Source of the DNA: Gracilariopsis chorda
Lineage: Eukaryota; Rhodophyta; Florideophyceae; Gracilariales; Gracilariaceae
Assembly: GCA_003194525.1 (NCBI GenBank)
Contig: NBIV01000198.1
Coordinates: forward strand, 1 to 64,000
DNA length: 64,000 bases
Direction: 5' to 3'
Position 1 is the stretch's first letter; every line of letters starts with the position of its first letter. This document shows positions 30,794 through 41,879 of this stretch, one piece after another. Both the position numbers and the translations under genes were made by a program. The notes under the pieces were generated by a model. That model was not told the DNA's origin. It saw only the letters and a list, made by a program, of their open reading frames with translations, and ran no database searches.

Positions 30794-31453
30794 TTATTTC
30801 TTCTTTGGCTGCTTTCCAGTCTGAGATCCTTGGGCTGCGCGGTCCATGATCTGTTTTCGCCATTCAGCAAACGTAATGCGTTCATTACCGGAGCGACGCT
30901 CCTCTTCTCCTGCAGGCTGTGGAGTATGTATCACTTCTGCTTTGTAATCATCATTATCTGAGAAGTATCTTTGTAGTAACATGACGGCTGACGTGCTGTC
31001 TATGTAAGTCTTCACGTCCTTTCCCGTTATTCCCATATCGTAGAGTTGCGTCCTAGCGTCCATTGACGTAAAGGTTTCGTTCAGCGTAAAGATCTTAGCC
31101 CAAGGCGCAGAGGAAACTAATTCTTCAATGAAACGGCGTGTGGCCAAGGCTTGCTCTCCTTCAGCGCCCACCAGAAGGAAAGGCATCCCTACTACGATGG
31201 CATCAGCGAGGTTACTGTTAGCCACTCGCGCGACATCTAATGCCGCTCGCCGCGGGTCATTGCGATGCTCAACACGTTGAAGAGGCCGTGGTGCTACGCC
31301 GACCGACACAGCGAGACCGACGCGGCGCAAACCATAGTCAACTCCTAGCGTACGTTCTCCGATTCGAGCTACAAGGTTTACCCTGCTGCGCGGTGCCTTG
31401 GTATTACTTGTTGAAAACACGGGGATGAACCCCGCAAATGCAGCAGTTTCCAT
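30794..31453 (-). CDS. YqgF/RuvX-family nuclease, probably plastid-targeted
   Basis: A 219-residue protein from ATG 31453. The first ~33 residues are Ser/Thr/Arg-rich with few acids, like a transit peptide. Then come LGVDYGLRRVGLAVS (first catalytic Asp of the RNase H-like fold), AIVVGMPFLLVGAEGEQ, NETFTSMDART (acidic residue in strand 4) and IDSTSAVMLLQRYF with the last Asp, all in family order. A charged C-terminal tail of ~45 residues ends in PKKK. Bacterial members (YqgF/RuvX) mature the 16S rRNA 5' end. An equivalent job on plastid 16S rRNA is inferred. It is divergent from dapF with 711 bp between the starts. Confidence 0.88.
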   Translation of the reverse strand: METAAFAGFIPVFSTSNTKAPRSRVNLVARIGERTLGVDYGLRRVGLAVSVGVAPRPLQRVEHRNDPRRAALDVARVANSNLADAIVVGMPFLLVGAEGEQALATRRFIEELVSSAPWAKIFTLNETFTSMDARTQLYDMGITGKDVKTYIDSTSAVMLLQRYFSDNDDYKAEVIHTPQPAGEEERRSGNERITFAEWRKQIMDRAAQGSQTGKQPKKK

Positions 31454-32164
31454 GGCTGCTTAAGCAGCTTCGGCGGAGAGTAATGAACGTCTTATGCTGT
31501 TTTGTTCTGGTGTTTTCGTTGCATTTGGTAGCCAGGATACCTGAGAACGCTGTTTCCTCGCTGACCTTGCGGGAAGGAGAATCCGAAAACGAGTTTCAAG
31601 CTGTTTGGCAGACGGTAAGATCATGCAGCTGCGTTGCTCAACTGTTCTCAATTGCGTTATCAAATAGAATCACTCTCCCATATACTAGCCCTCCTTGGCA
31701 ATTGTGATGCCTTGAGGTCTAACGATTCTGCACGCAGGGGGCCAGCACACCTTCGCCCGCTCACTGAGTTGGCATCGTTTTGTTCCATACATTTTGCGGC
31801 ATGGATTTCAAGTGTTTTTGGAGCTAATCTAGATGCCAGATGTACAACGGTACCCGCTCAGACCCAGAATTCTGTGATTGAAGACACTCTCGTTCCAACC
31901 TCCTCCTGGACATTCGGCATCTGAACTGTTTTCACTAATCCCTCAGATCTCACGCGGACTTGTTTCTCCTTTTTGTTCTGTTCTGCTTAGTGCAATATCA
32001 CTAGGCGGCCATTGCCAACGTGATCTTTGGACTGACACAAGTCGACCCCTAAAAAAGGTTGCCACTCCTTTTTTCCCGAACCTTGGCTACGGCTTCGAAT
32101 GAACTGAATTCAGTATTGCCGAGAGTGTAGTTGCAGCGAAGTATCACGTTGATCTCAACCCACC
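31454..32164. other. Divergent promoter region, yqgF-like/dapF
   Basis: The 711 bp between two start codons on opposite strands should hold both promoters. I see no clear TATA box near either start and no coding frame of note. Confidence 0.5.
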
Positions 32165-33213
32165 ATGTACTCAAGGAGTGCGTTAACTCCGCCAACATCT
32201 CAAATTCTGGGCTTTGCTTCAGCTGCTGCAATCCACAATCGCTCACACTTCCTCTCAAACGCTTCTTGCTCTTTTCAAAGACCTAGAGTGGTATCTACAC
32301 GAAGTCGCAATCGAAACTTCGTTCATGCTAACATTGCATCCATGACCGCATTCCGCAAGTACCATGGGCTCGGAAACGATTTTGTTCTCATTGACAACAG
32401 GCATGATGCAGCCCCGGTGCTAACGCCTGTTGAGGCAGAAAAAGTGTGCAATCGTAACACCGGCGTTGGTGCAGATGGTGTCATTTTCCTGCTGCCGCCT
32501 TCAAATCCCTCTTCAGACTTTGGCATGCGATTGTATAACTCAGATGGAACAGAACCAGAAATGTGCGGAAACGGTATTCGTTGCCTTGCACGTTTCGCAG
32601 CAGATCTGGGCCTTCACGGAAAAACTCCTGGCAAGTATGTTGTCGATACAGGAGCTGGTGAAATTGTCCCAGAGATGGAACCTGGATCTGAGGAAGTAAG
32701 GGTAGATATGGGCACACCAATTCTTGAACCACAGAATGTACCTACCAAGCTTAATACTACGGAAGCCAATGGCTATCAAGACGTTTTAAAGGGAGTTGCA
32801 GGACGAGACTGGACTTTTGTTTGTGTCAGCATGGGAAATCCGCATGCCATCACTTTCGTTACAAAAAAGGAATACGACGATATGGATTCCCGTCTCGAGG
32901 CTGTAGGTCCAGATTTTGAGAACCACTCTGTATTCCCACAAAGGACGAACACGGAATTTGTATTCGAGCGGAGCAAAACAGAGTTTGATATGCTAGTTTG
33001 GGAGCGGGGAGCGGGTCGCACAATGGCTTGCGGTACAGGTGCTTGCGCTGTTCTCGTGGCCGCTGTTCTGACTGGTCGCGCGGATAAGGACGTACCTGTT
33101 ATTATTCATTTGCCGGGGGTGACCTGACAATCGAATGGGTATCGAGCACAAATCATATTCTAATGACGGGACCAGCTGAGCTCGTGTTCGAAGGGAAACT
33201 GACAAGCTTTTAA
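32165..33213 (+). CDS. dapF: Diaminopimelate epimerase, plastid-targeted, frameshift near the C-terminus
   Basis: ATG 32165 in CACCATG context opens a ~59-residue Ser/Arg-rich transit-like extension, then [15 protein letters not shown], the usual DapF start. The two catalytic Cys are present: C134 in EMCGNGIRC and C289 in ACGTGACA. The enzyme interconverts LL- and meso-diaminopimelate in lysine synthesis in the plastid. The uninterrupted frame stops at 33127, but the next frame from the G run at 33115-33119 continues with conserved C-terminal sequence ([19 protein letters not shown]) to a stop at 33211-33213. One G appears to be missing, by sequencing or assembly error or a real lesion. Confidence 0.9.
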
Positions 33214-33682
33214 CATAACAGCACTGAAGTGCACGCTATTGTCCTCCATAGACCGTGCTATCTTGTGGTGCAACACGGGAGCCAGCAGTAAAAGAAGTCG
33301 AAAGTGGCCAAAACATACACGTTGCCGAAGAAAGTTGGTTCGCGTGGATTCGTGTTTCGACAGCCGAAAGCGTGGTACTAACTCAATAGGCTGATCTTCG
33401 CGTCGATGAGGCTAGTTTGTATAGAGTAGCAATCGTTGATCCATTCAGATTTCCTCCGCTTAGCCTCAACAAACATCACGAAAGGCGGAATAGTTTGTTG
33501 TACCCTGTCCTGTCCGTGAACGTTTATGTCCTGCGATTGTTCCCTGACTGGAGCAGTAATCCAACTGAAGGGCGACCTAGTCTCACCAATTCCAGCGGGT
33601 CGGGAATCTGGGAACCGCTTTCTTAAAGGTTTTGCCCATATCCGAATGGGCCAATGGTAGAAAAGGCCTATACACTATTAGT
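33214..33682. other. Convergent intergenic region, dapF/obg
   Basis: 469 bp between the two 3' ends; no gene seen. Confidence 0.5.
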
Positions 33683-35215
33683 TCAGTCATAATATCCGTC
33701 TAGAGCAGCAGCTGCGCTGTAGATGTTCTCATTCTTGTAGTAATCGAACTCTCGACCAAAGCAAGAAACAACGTCTCCGTCCTTTGCGCCGGCTCTCACA
33801 AGCATTTCATTCACGCCAAGGGCACTGAGTATTCTCTGGAATCGATCAATGGCCTCAACGTAGTCCCAGTTGGTCATTTCAAAGGCTCGTTCCACTTTGT
33901 AACCACTGACTATGAACCCTCCCTCGGCATTACATTCTACGATCGCAGGTGGCCTTCCCAAGCCTTCCTCATCTTCATCTCCCAAAATAACGATATTGTC
34001 TTCTTTCTGAACGCTGTCAACCAAAGCTTTGAGCTTGGGCAGGACTTTGGAAAGACCCAGTTTTGATTTCGCACTGATCAGTGCAATTCTCTTATGGGTT
34101 CCTACTGCCTCTACGAGACGCTTCTTAAGCCCATTGTTCCATTTCTCTTGCACGCCAGGTATATCAGCCTTGTTGAGAAGCACAACCTCTTTCTTCCGCG
34201 CCAGATGTACATCAAAAAGTTCCATTTCGAGGCGTATAGCATTATATCTTTCTATAACATCGTCCGCAGTTCCATCAAGGATATGAACGACAACCTTGCT
34301 TCGCTCTACATGACGCAAGAACGAGACACCCATACCCACACCGCGATGGGCGCCCTCAATTAAACCAGGAACATCAGCAATAACGAGCCCATTACCGCCA
34401 TTTACACTATCGACAACTCCAAGATTCGGAACGATTGTAGTGAACGGATAGTCGGCGATTTTCGGACGTGCGTTGGAAATGGAATCAAGCAACGTACTCT
34501 TCCCTGCGTTTGGGAAACCGACGAGAGCGACATCAGCGACAAGCTTGAGTTCCAAACGAAGTCTACGCTGTACACCGGGTTCACCATTCTCTGCAATTCT
34601 CGGTGCGCGATTTCTTTGTGTCTTAAATGATTGGTTCCCTCTGCCACCTCGTCCACCCCTGGCAGCACAAAACGTCTGACCATCTCTAGACAAATCAGCA
34701 AGTATTCTTCCATCATCAGAGCGAACAACTGTTCCCAGGGGGACTGAAACGTGAACATCTCGGGCTGCTTCTCCGTGGCGACTCTTGCCCTGTCCGTTGG
34801 CGCCGTCTTCGGCTCTGAAGGCGGCACCGGTGCGAAACTTGGACAAGGTATTGGCGCCTGCTTTGGCAGAAAATATGATGGATCCCCCCCGGCCACCAGA
34901 ACCACCAGCGGGCCCGCCGCGGGGAACACCCTTTTCGCGACGGAATGCGACGCAGCCGTCGCCACCACGCCCCGCTTTGACTAGGACGCGTGCCACATCG
35001 AAGAACATCCAGTCGGAGTTGGTTGTGGTCGGGGTCTGGTAACGTGGTCTTGTGTGTTCAGTGGGGCTGGATTTTTGCGGAGTAGAGATGACTGCGCGCG
35101 CACGGGATGACAGAGGCGCCTGAGTGGGAGGTGCATTTGTGCGGGGGCGTCGAGAGGCAGGACTGTTTTTGTTTATAAAACGAAGAGGCGTAGGATTAAC
35201 GAAAGCGAGTGCCAT
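33683..35215 (-). CDS. Obg-family GTPase, plastid type
   Basis: The first ATG is at 35215 (the frame is open further but without ATG), giving 510 residues. Residues 1-65 are Pro/Ser/Thr/Arg-rich, a probable transit peptide. The Gly-rich Obg fold spans about 70-225 (FFDVARVLVKAGRGGDG, GGRGGRGN). The G domain has GFPNAGKST (about 233-241), DVPGL (281-285), NKAD (348-351) and SAK (381-383). A C-terminal OCT-type domain ends the protein (FEMTNWDYVEAIDRFQRIL, AKDGDVVSCFGREFDY), which marks it as full-length Obg rather than a truncated relative. Obg proteins act in large-subunit ribosome assembly; plastid members affect chloroplast ribosomes and membranes. Confidence 0.93.
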   Translation of the reverse strand: MALAFVNPTPLRFINKNSPASRRPRTNAPPTQAPLSSRARAVISTPQKSSPTEHTRPRYQTPTTTNSDWMFFDVARVLVKAGRGGDGCVAFRREKGVPRGGPAGGSGGRGGSIIFSAKAGANTLSKFRTGAAFRAEDGANGQGKSRHGEAARDVHVSVPLGTVVRSDDGRILADLSRDGQTFCAARGGRGGRGNQSFKTQRNRAPRIAENGEPGVQRRLRLELKLVADVALVGFPNAGKSTLLDSISNARPKIADYPFTTIVPNLGVVDSVNGGNGLVIADVPGLIEGAHRGVGMGVSFLRHVERSKVVVHILDGTADDVIERYNAIRLEMELFDVHLARKKEVVLLNKADIPGVQEKWNNGLKKRLVEAVGTHKRIALISAKSKLGLSKVLPKLKALVDSVQKEDNIVILGDEDEEGLGRPPAIVECNAEGGFIVSGYKVERAFEMTNWDYVEAIDRFQRILSALGVNEMLVRAGAKDGDVVSCFGREFDYYKNENIYSAAAALDGYYD

Positions 35216-35913
35216 TGTAAGGAGAGATGATTGCAATTGGTGTGAAGAGCAAGAAGTAGCTTCGCAGCTTTGTACAAGAGGAGAGTAGAGTTATCTCACT
35301 TCGGCGGAGGAACAGGGGGCAATGGCGATGAGCTGATCAATTTGAGATTGAAATGGGTTAGGAATGCTACTTTAGAATCTGCAAAGTTGATGATAGCCTA
35401 ACGTAGCCACGTAATACAGCACTCCTTATGCCTCGGCAGTCCCCGCTGATGTGGCCTCTTGTAGCGTCTAACTTCTTGTAGTACAAACCCAAGATTCATG
35501 CAGCGTGACGTTTTGTATTGTAACGAGTCGAGTCGTGTCCTACGGAAACGCGCGCACCATAGGAGAAACTTCACGCCACCAAGCGTAAAGTTAGCTACTA
35601 GATGAGTGATATCAGTGTGAATCACATTCGTAGTAGGGAGATTCACCCCCTACGAGTTTGTTAGGGTGCCCGTGAAGAAGCCCTGGTGAGTGCTAATCTC
35701 ACATTCTCTGCAATGGTGCAAGCTACTCGAAGCCAAAGAGCTCAGTCATTTAACATGGATGGTCCGCTAGTACTGATAGCAGAGAGGGGTCCTAAAGTTT
35801 TGGATTCGGAATCAAGGATCGAGAACACGTTTTGAGAGATGTTCCAGCGATTATGTGTGCTTCAGAAGCAGCAGACCGCTAGCGGCCAAGTGCGGCAGAA
35901 ATTGTAGAACCTG
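35216..35913. other. Intergenic stretch before WD40-type relics
   Basis: No gene is recognised. Scattered codons from 35700 on may be more of the following STAND-type relic but are full of stops. Confidence 0.4.
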
Positions 35914-36900
35914 GACGACTTGCAGAGTACTCGAAAGATTGCTGAGTTGTTTGACAGCGTAAAACCCATAAGGATGGGAAGGAGAACAGGACCTACGTTT
36001 TTAGTTCGGGTTCACGATTTGATGTTAGACATTGCACAAGATATGGCGGCGGAGGACGAAAGGATTAACTGGTCTAAAACGCTGCTGAGTAGCTATATTC
36101 CCAGGGAATACACTGCAACTTTTGGGGCATAAATCAACGCAGCCAAAGTACAGACGGTGTTGTTCACAACATGGTGGTCCGCCGAAGATGGTGGATTTAT
36201 ACACAACTTATGTCAAGTCATGCAAGAAGCTGATGAAACGAAAGAACCTCTCTGGCTGTTGGCGAGGGCGCAAAGGGTTGTGATGCATCTTCAGAAGAGT
36301 GGCATCAGCGAAGTAGAACGGGACCTGAAAATAGGAATTCAAGTGGTAATGAAGGATAGGAGTGATGAGGGGTGCAGGGATGGTAAGATATTTGAAGCTT
36401 GTCGAAGCTTTGTTAACAACCACAAGTATGAGGGCTGGTTTCAGATTTAAGGGCGAATTGTTTGGTACGCAAAACGTTGTGAACGGACAAGAGAGCTCAC
36501 GTTTGAGATCCAAGAGCATGCGCCTCGAACGTGTGTGAAACCCGCAATTGGGTTTCTCGAGGAAGCTGGAGGGGCGGTATCGGAAACTCTACGCATTGAT
36601 GGCAATGTAGCGTTCAGTGGGGATGGCAGACGGATTGCTTCCGGATCATGGGACCGCACAGCTCGTGTATGGGATGTTGCCACAGGAGAAGCGGTCGGGG
36701 ATCTGCTTGTTCACGACAACAGATTGGTTCATGTGAAAGCAAACATGGACGGTTCGAAGGATGAGTTGTACGACGAACGAGGTCATGGAAAACTGTGGGA
36801 CTTGAGGCGCGGGCAGTTCATGCTGATGTCTAGTGACGCCGAATGGACCTCATCTCTCTATAACCTCGGACTTGCTCGGTATTGTTGGACTCTTGAATAA
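35914..36900 (+). pseudogene. STAND/NB-ARC-WD40-type gene relic A
   Basis: Three broken frames in a row. The first holds FLVRVHDLMLDIAQDMAAED, like the helical RVHDL region after an NB-ARC NTPase. The second holds WWSAEDGGFIHNLCQVM. The third, from 36535, holds a WD40 repeat (GNVAFSGDGRRIASGSWDRTARVWDVATGE). Stops at 36130-36132 and 36448-36450 interrupt. Such proteins couple a nucleotide switch to a WD40 sensor; many red algal copies are known to me in general terms, but the identity of this one is inferred. Confidence 0.6.
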
Positions 36901-37689
36901 TTATAAAGGCGTTCGCACTGAATCAGAGCAGGTATTGGCATCGACGGACAGAAGCGTCGTTCGAGTTGGATACGCTCACTTTTCGATTGCTCACAGGTCA
37001 GCGTTCTGACCCTTTGGTTGGGTTATAGCATGAACTGCGACTTTTACCCTCAGATTAAGATGAATGTGCTGCACAGCCATCGTTTTTTCTCAGGCATGCT
37101 TGCATAATGTGCACGTGGACATTATCACAAAGAGGGCGACTGTGGTATAGATTTGGCAGGAATGCTTCCTTAGCATTCATCTGTTGTTGTTGTTGTTCTT
37201 TATGGGCGGGCGCACATTGTCTAATTGTGACGCTGTGGTAGAACTTATCATAATTCCTTCTCAATCTCTCAACTAAGGTTAACCGCTAGCTACTCCTCGT
37301 GAATGACAAGTTCTCTCTACCCCGTTACACCATTCTTAACTTCCGACTCAAAATATTGTTGAAGCTGTTGCGTGCCCCCACCCTGCAGCAGCCGTGTTAC
37401 GCTCACCAACTGGTATTCCAAGACGTAGTAGAATGGTGCAAAACTTCTACGGGGAGACCCGAATGTATAATCCATTTCGTTCTGGCGCGTTTCGCCTCTT
37501 CCAGACTTTGCTCTGCTAATCCTTCCCCAACTCGAGAGAACGCCAGGTAAGGGGTACACCACGACAAGGCGGATTCCATGTACCACGTTCGCGCCACCCA
37601 GAAGATCTGGTCACATCTTACCCTCCCTTTTCTCTTTATCCTTGGCGATAAAGGGCGGTAAGATCGGGTTGGGGCCCGTGTGTGCTGTC

Positions 37690-38290
37690 GATCTCAGAGT
37701 GTTTAACGTTGAGAACATGAACGCTTCGCTACGTCCGGAGCGCTACACAGGGTGAGTTCTCTGTACTGCTTTTTCGGTCACGGCACGAGAACTGCTACCG
37801 GGTGTCTTCACGGGCGTGTTCGTATGTGGGACACTGAGAGTGGCGAGAGGATTGGGTAGCCTCTGGAAGGTCACGAGAAAGCGGCGTCTTGTACTGCGGT
37901 TAGCGCTGGCGGTGCCAGGGGTACTCTCAATACTCGCATTGCGTCCGGGTCTCGGTACGGTGGTTTTAGAATGTGGAACGCGAACAGTGTAGAACCTGTT
38001 GGACACCCTATGTCACACTCAGAATGAGAACGACTCATATACATTCAATCCTTGGCAGTCAATAACGATGGTACGTGAATTGTGTTTTATTCTTCAGGAG
38101 GTTGTTTATGTGTGGGACGCTGAGAGCGATTGAGTACCAAATGTTACGCATCACGCACTCTCGGACACGCGTGTGGCAATGAGCGCGGATGGAACCCGAA
38201 TTGCGTTGCCACTTCATACCGCAAGGTGACTGTGTGGGGTGTGGATAGCCGGAGACCCGTAGGATCGTCTGGTAGGCACCCCTCTCACAA
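37690..38290 (+). pseudogene. WD40 repeat relic B
   Basis: Fragments in several frames: VRMWDTESGERIG then a stop and PLEGHE near 37820-37880; VYVWDAESD near 38106-38133; VAMSADGTRIA near 38170-38205. The first part is a diverged duplicate of relic D (about 39560-39745). Confidence 0.65.
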
Positions 38291-38377
38291 AGCCCCCTCC
38301 TAACATCCGACACTTTCATACATTCCCGGACAATCCCAGTTGCCGAGCTCATGTCCCGTAACCGTCCGTAATCTCAG

Positions 38378-39010
38378 TCATCGTAGGACATAACCCGCGA
38401 ACCGCCTTCGACAAATTCCACATATGACACTCTGCAGTCTTGAAAAAAAAAGGGTACGGGGTTGCTTTTCCGCTGACGACATCCATACGCGGGTTGTACG
38501 GTCACATGATCCGGAAACCTTTTGTCTTCCATCGCCACTCAAAGCCATGCCCAGTATGATCTGGGCGTGTCCTTGCAGAGGCGTTCCCATTGCCCGTCGT
38601 CTGTTCACATGCTCCTCGTTTACTATGTTTGATGAAGTGAACGGAACTCCAGCTCCATCAGCGCGCACCGCCACACTCGTCTCCCTTTCTGCGTCACGAG
38701 TGACGGCCAGTACTCCACCGCTCTGGACATTCCACACATAAACCCCGATCTCCGAACAAAACACCTGCGTTCCGCTATGGTAGATAGCGAAGGACTTCAC
38801 GTAGCCGAGCCCTTTTCTTGGACGAGTGACAGAGGCTGACTAACCTCGCCACTTTTCGTATCCCATATTCGAACAGTCCGTCCCGTGACGTTAAAGCCAT
38901 GCGACGACCGTCCGGGCTAACTGCAACACACTTTACCCCGTTACTGTGCCCTTTCAGATGCTCTCCAACCCCTTCCCGCTTCCCCGTCACACACACGGAC
39001 TCACCCATCT
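38378..39010 (-). pseudogene. WD40 repeat relic C, opposite strand
   Basis: Minus-strand frames encode GEHLKGHSNGVKCVAVSPDG, then VYVWNVQSGGV and GHAQIILGMALSGDGR followed by VSGSCDRTTRVW. These are three WD40 blades in order but in two frames, so the gene is broken. Confidence 0.7.
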
Positions 39011-39159
39011 TCCGACGCGGTAAATACCCTCATACCGTGACTACAGTACGCTCGAATCGTATCCTTAGCAATCCCGATCACAACCTCCGTTCCTTCTGCA
39101 CTTGTCGCAACTCCCATAATGTGCTCTTCGTCGAAAAGCTGTCCATAGGCAAATCGGTG

Positions 39160-40060
39160 GCATTATAGCGGTGCCAAGTGTGTCACAGAATGACAACGCG
39201 AGATGTGTGGCAATCAACAGAGACGGAAGATGGGTGGTAAGCGGATCAAGGAACAGTACGATCGGAGTTTGGCTCGTCGACAGTTTTGTGGGGGGACGTG
39301 CAAATGATACAGGTTCACACACAGATTAAATTTGCGGGTTTCTTCTTCGCACGATCGGTATCCTCGGTATGCTTGTCTAAGTGGTGCCGGAAGAAGGTGT
39401 TTGTATCTTTCGGATGGCAAGAAAAGCCATGGATCGGACCTCCCAAAGAGGCGGAACAATCGGAAAGGCACTGGAAGTGAAGATCAGCCCGTTGATTAAG
39501 AACTTTGAAGTAAGCCCAGATGTGAACCAAGTATTGAGCGGCGTTCTGATGGATACAATTTGTGAATCTGGCGTTGAGAGGGTGAACGCTTCGATCCATC
39601 CGAAGCGAATTACAAAAGTAGTGCTGTGTGTTGCGTACTGCGGCCACGGCAGAAGAATAGGTACCGGGTTTGATAATGAATGTGTTCGTGTGTGGGACGC
39701 TGAGAGTGGCGAAAGGATTGGAGAGCCACTGGAAGGTCACGAGGGCGTCATGGCGGGTGTTGCGGTTAACACGGACGGAGGTCGCGTGGGGTCCGGGTCC
39801 AGTACCAGGGGTACCGGTGGGAGAAGAACACAATCAGAGGAAGTGTCGCTACGCAGCTTCTCTCCGAATGCTTATTAAGCATCCCTTATATAGGTTACCA
39901 GGGTGGAGCTTTCGAGCAGTTGGCACTTTTGGGGATATCTGATTGGCTTATTAAGCCCGCGGCAATCAACAACGACGGCGGCACATGAGTGGTTGTTGTG
40001 TGGGGCGTTGAGGGCGGGTGCGCTTTTTGGGCTTTTTTCACCACACACGGACGCAACGTG
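39160..40060 (+). pseudogene. WD40 repeat relic D
   Basis: Plus-strand blades: ARCVAINRDGRWVVSGSRNS with IGVWLVDSF near 39205-39290, CVRVWDAESGERIGEPLEGHE with VAVNTDGGRVGSGSS near 39680-39800, and a last VVVVWG near 39990. Frame changes and stops lie between blades. It is a partial duplicate of relic B. Confidence 0.65.
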
Positions 40061-41045
40061 TCAACACTTGGGTGCCAATGGCAAAAATTACACAGCGCTT
40101 CGAACGGTATCATATCCAACGTTAGGTGCACAGTAGACTGCGTCCTGGCGCCGGTCTAAACAGATTCAATCAAGGTCTTGGCTTTTTGGCGCCAAACCGA
40201 AACACCCAGTCACCGCCACCCAAACCCGTACGGTTTCCGGCGCGAAAAACGACGCAAAAGAAAACAACCCGATAACGGTGCAAGTGCAGATGCTGACGCA
40301 ACGGCAGCAACAGTGCGTACGCGCGTAGGAAGCGGTGGAAGCAAGGAGGCACCAAGGCCGGCACAGAAAGGGGCCAACAGCGGCAGGCAGCGGTATCCAA
40401 TGATAAAAGTTGCCGGTGTGTGCGCTTGGCAACTTATGTTGTACGTTCCAAGCGCAAGGGACCAAAGTGCCGGGCGGAGGCCAGCGCTGCGCCCAGAGAT
40501 GGCGCACGACGCGCCCAGAGATGGCGCACGACGCGCCCAGAGAGGGCGAGCGACGCGCCGAGAAGCGCACACGCCGCCGCCGAACAAATGATGAGGCGGT
40601 GTCTAAACAAGCGTGATGTGCACGCTCTAGCCATAATGCGCACTGTGCATCCTCCCACACATTTGTCTACCCTTGCTAGACCACCAACTGTACACGGTAA
40701 CAAGGGTAATTAGTTATCTTGTTGGATATTGAATTGAATGCAATTCGCGTGCCTTCAGCGTTCATGGCAGGACACGTGTCCTCGTGCATTACAGTCAAGC
40801 CCTTCCACACACACACCAGAACACTTCGCTTCGCATGTGTCTGCGCAAATCACATTCGGTTGGGTTTACAGTACCGTGCAGGGGTAGATTGCTACGTGTG
40901 ATTCATAGTGTGTATTTTACACGCTGTGCAGTTGTCTGTCGCAGAAGAGATGTACTGTTATCGGTTGGACCTCTTTCAAGTGTGAGAAGTCCATCACGTA
41001 TCTTATACGCAGTGTGGGGGGGTTCTCCCGTGAACAACTTGAGGA
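40061..41045. other. Intergenic stretch left of copia C2
   Basis: No gene is recognised. It contains the 22-bp tandem repeat at 40489-40565. Its last ~180 bp resemble a dispersed repeat also seen near 53340-53440. Confidence 0.5.
40489..40565. repeat. 22-bp tandem repeat, about 3.5 copies
   Basis: The unit GCGCCCAGAGATGGCGCACGAC is present at 40489-40510 and 40511-40532 (exact), 40533-40554 (diverged) and in part after that. Confidence 0.9.
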
Positions 41046-41050
41046 GTGGT
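41046..41050. repeat. C2 target site duplication, left copy
   Basis: GTGGT, repeated at 47929-47933 on the other side of the element. Confidence 0.95.
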
Positions 41051-41316
41051 TGGGGTAGAGTTGGACATGGTCGCGCTCGAGGACTTCTTCGTCAGCGCAC
41101 AGAAAGGGGAACGAGGAGCGATTGAATCTCTTCTTGGGCTTCTTGCCTTCGCTTCCCCGGGCCGGTTGGTCCGGCCCAATTTATTGAGTAGTCCAAGCCA
41201 AAAATGCTCCGAGTATCCTCCTCAGCAGCGCGAGCAGCGCCCGAGCTCACTGAACTACATCTGGGTAGTGATAGTGATCTTAGTGATAGGACTGTCTAGT
41301 AGGACAGGCTGTTACA
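41051..41316 (-). repeat. C2 3' LTR
   Basis: 266 bp, no difference seen from 47663-47928. It contains a strong hairpin, GGGCCGG-TTGGT-CCGGCCC, at 41159-41177. It also contains the MSNSTP start codons of gag near its inner end, as in the 5' copy. Confidence 0.96.
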
Positions 41317-41493
41317 CCCCCCTCCTTTGTGCGGAACGGGGCAGAACTTTGCGGACAATAACGGACGGAACGATATGCAGTTCGCACACAAAAAAAAACT
41401 TCTTAGTAGAACAAAGCGATTTGAAACAGTAGAACCGACAGGAAAATTTGAACAGCGGTCGGCTTTGACCGACACGGCGCGGTAGTGTAGACA

Positions 41494-41502
41494 ATATATA
41501 AG
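41494..41502 (+). promoter_or_regulatory. TATA-like box of the C2 convergent gene
   Basis: ATATATAAG on the plus strand lies about 200 bp before the first in-frame ATG (41691) and 178 bp inside the 3' LTR. It is the only clear AT-rich box in this part of the element, which suggests the gene has its own promoter rather than using the LTR. Confidence 0.45.
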
Positions 41503-41690
41503 AAGCCACCGCCGCCGCCGTCGAGTCGTGTGCTTGTCTCGGTAGCAACGCCAGTGAATAGCCCACTAGTTGAGTAACTAGGAGGGGCTTGGAGGCATTG
41601 CCGTGCATCTCTTTGTGGATACCAAAGCGAAACAAGGGCGGCGTAGCGAAGCAGTGCGATAACCAAACAACAGAAGTAGGCAGAGCCAGA

Positions 41691-41864
41691 ATGAAACGCA
41701 TGATAAAGAAACGGGGAGCAAGGGACGATGCGCGACTCGGCGCGCTTGGAGAATCACGAAGTGTTCGAACGTTCATGGCCAAAGCTGCAGGAGACCACAG
41801 CGGGGTGGTGCTATATGAGCATGGTGACAATAGCCAGTCGAGGCTTACGTGTACACGATCGTAG
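41691..41864 (+). CDS. Short in-frame ORF before the C2 convergent gene
   Basis: ATG 41691 opens 57 codons ending in TAG at 41862-41864. The next large frame is in the same phase and starts (ATG) only 15 bp later. The stretch is basic (MKRMIKKRGARDDARLG). It may be an upstream ORF, or the N-terminus of one longer protein interrupted by a stop mutation or read through. Confidence 0.4.
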   Translation: MKRMIKKRGARDDARLGALGESRSVRTFMAKAAGDHSGVVLYEHGDNSQSRLTCTRS

Positions 41865-41879
41865 GATGTGAAATGGGTC

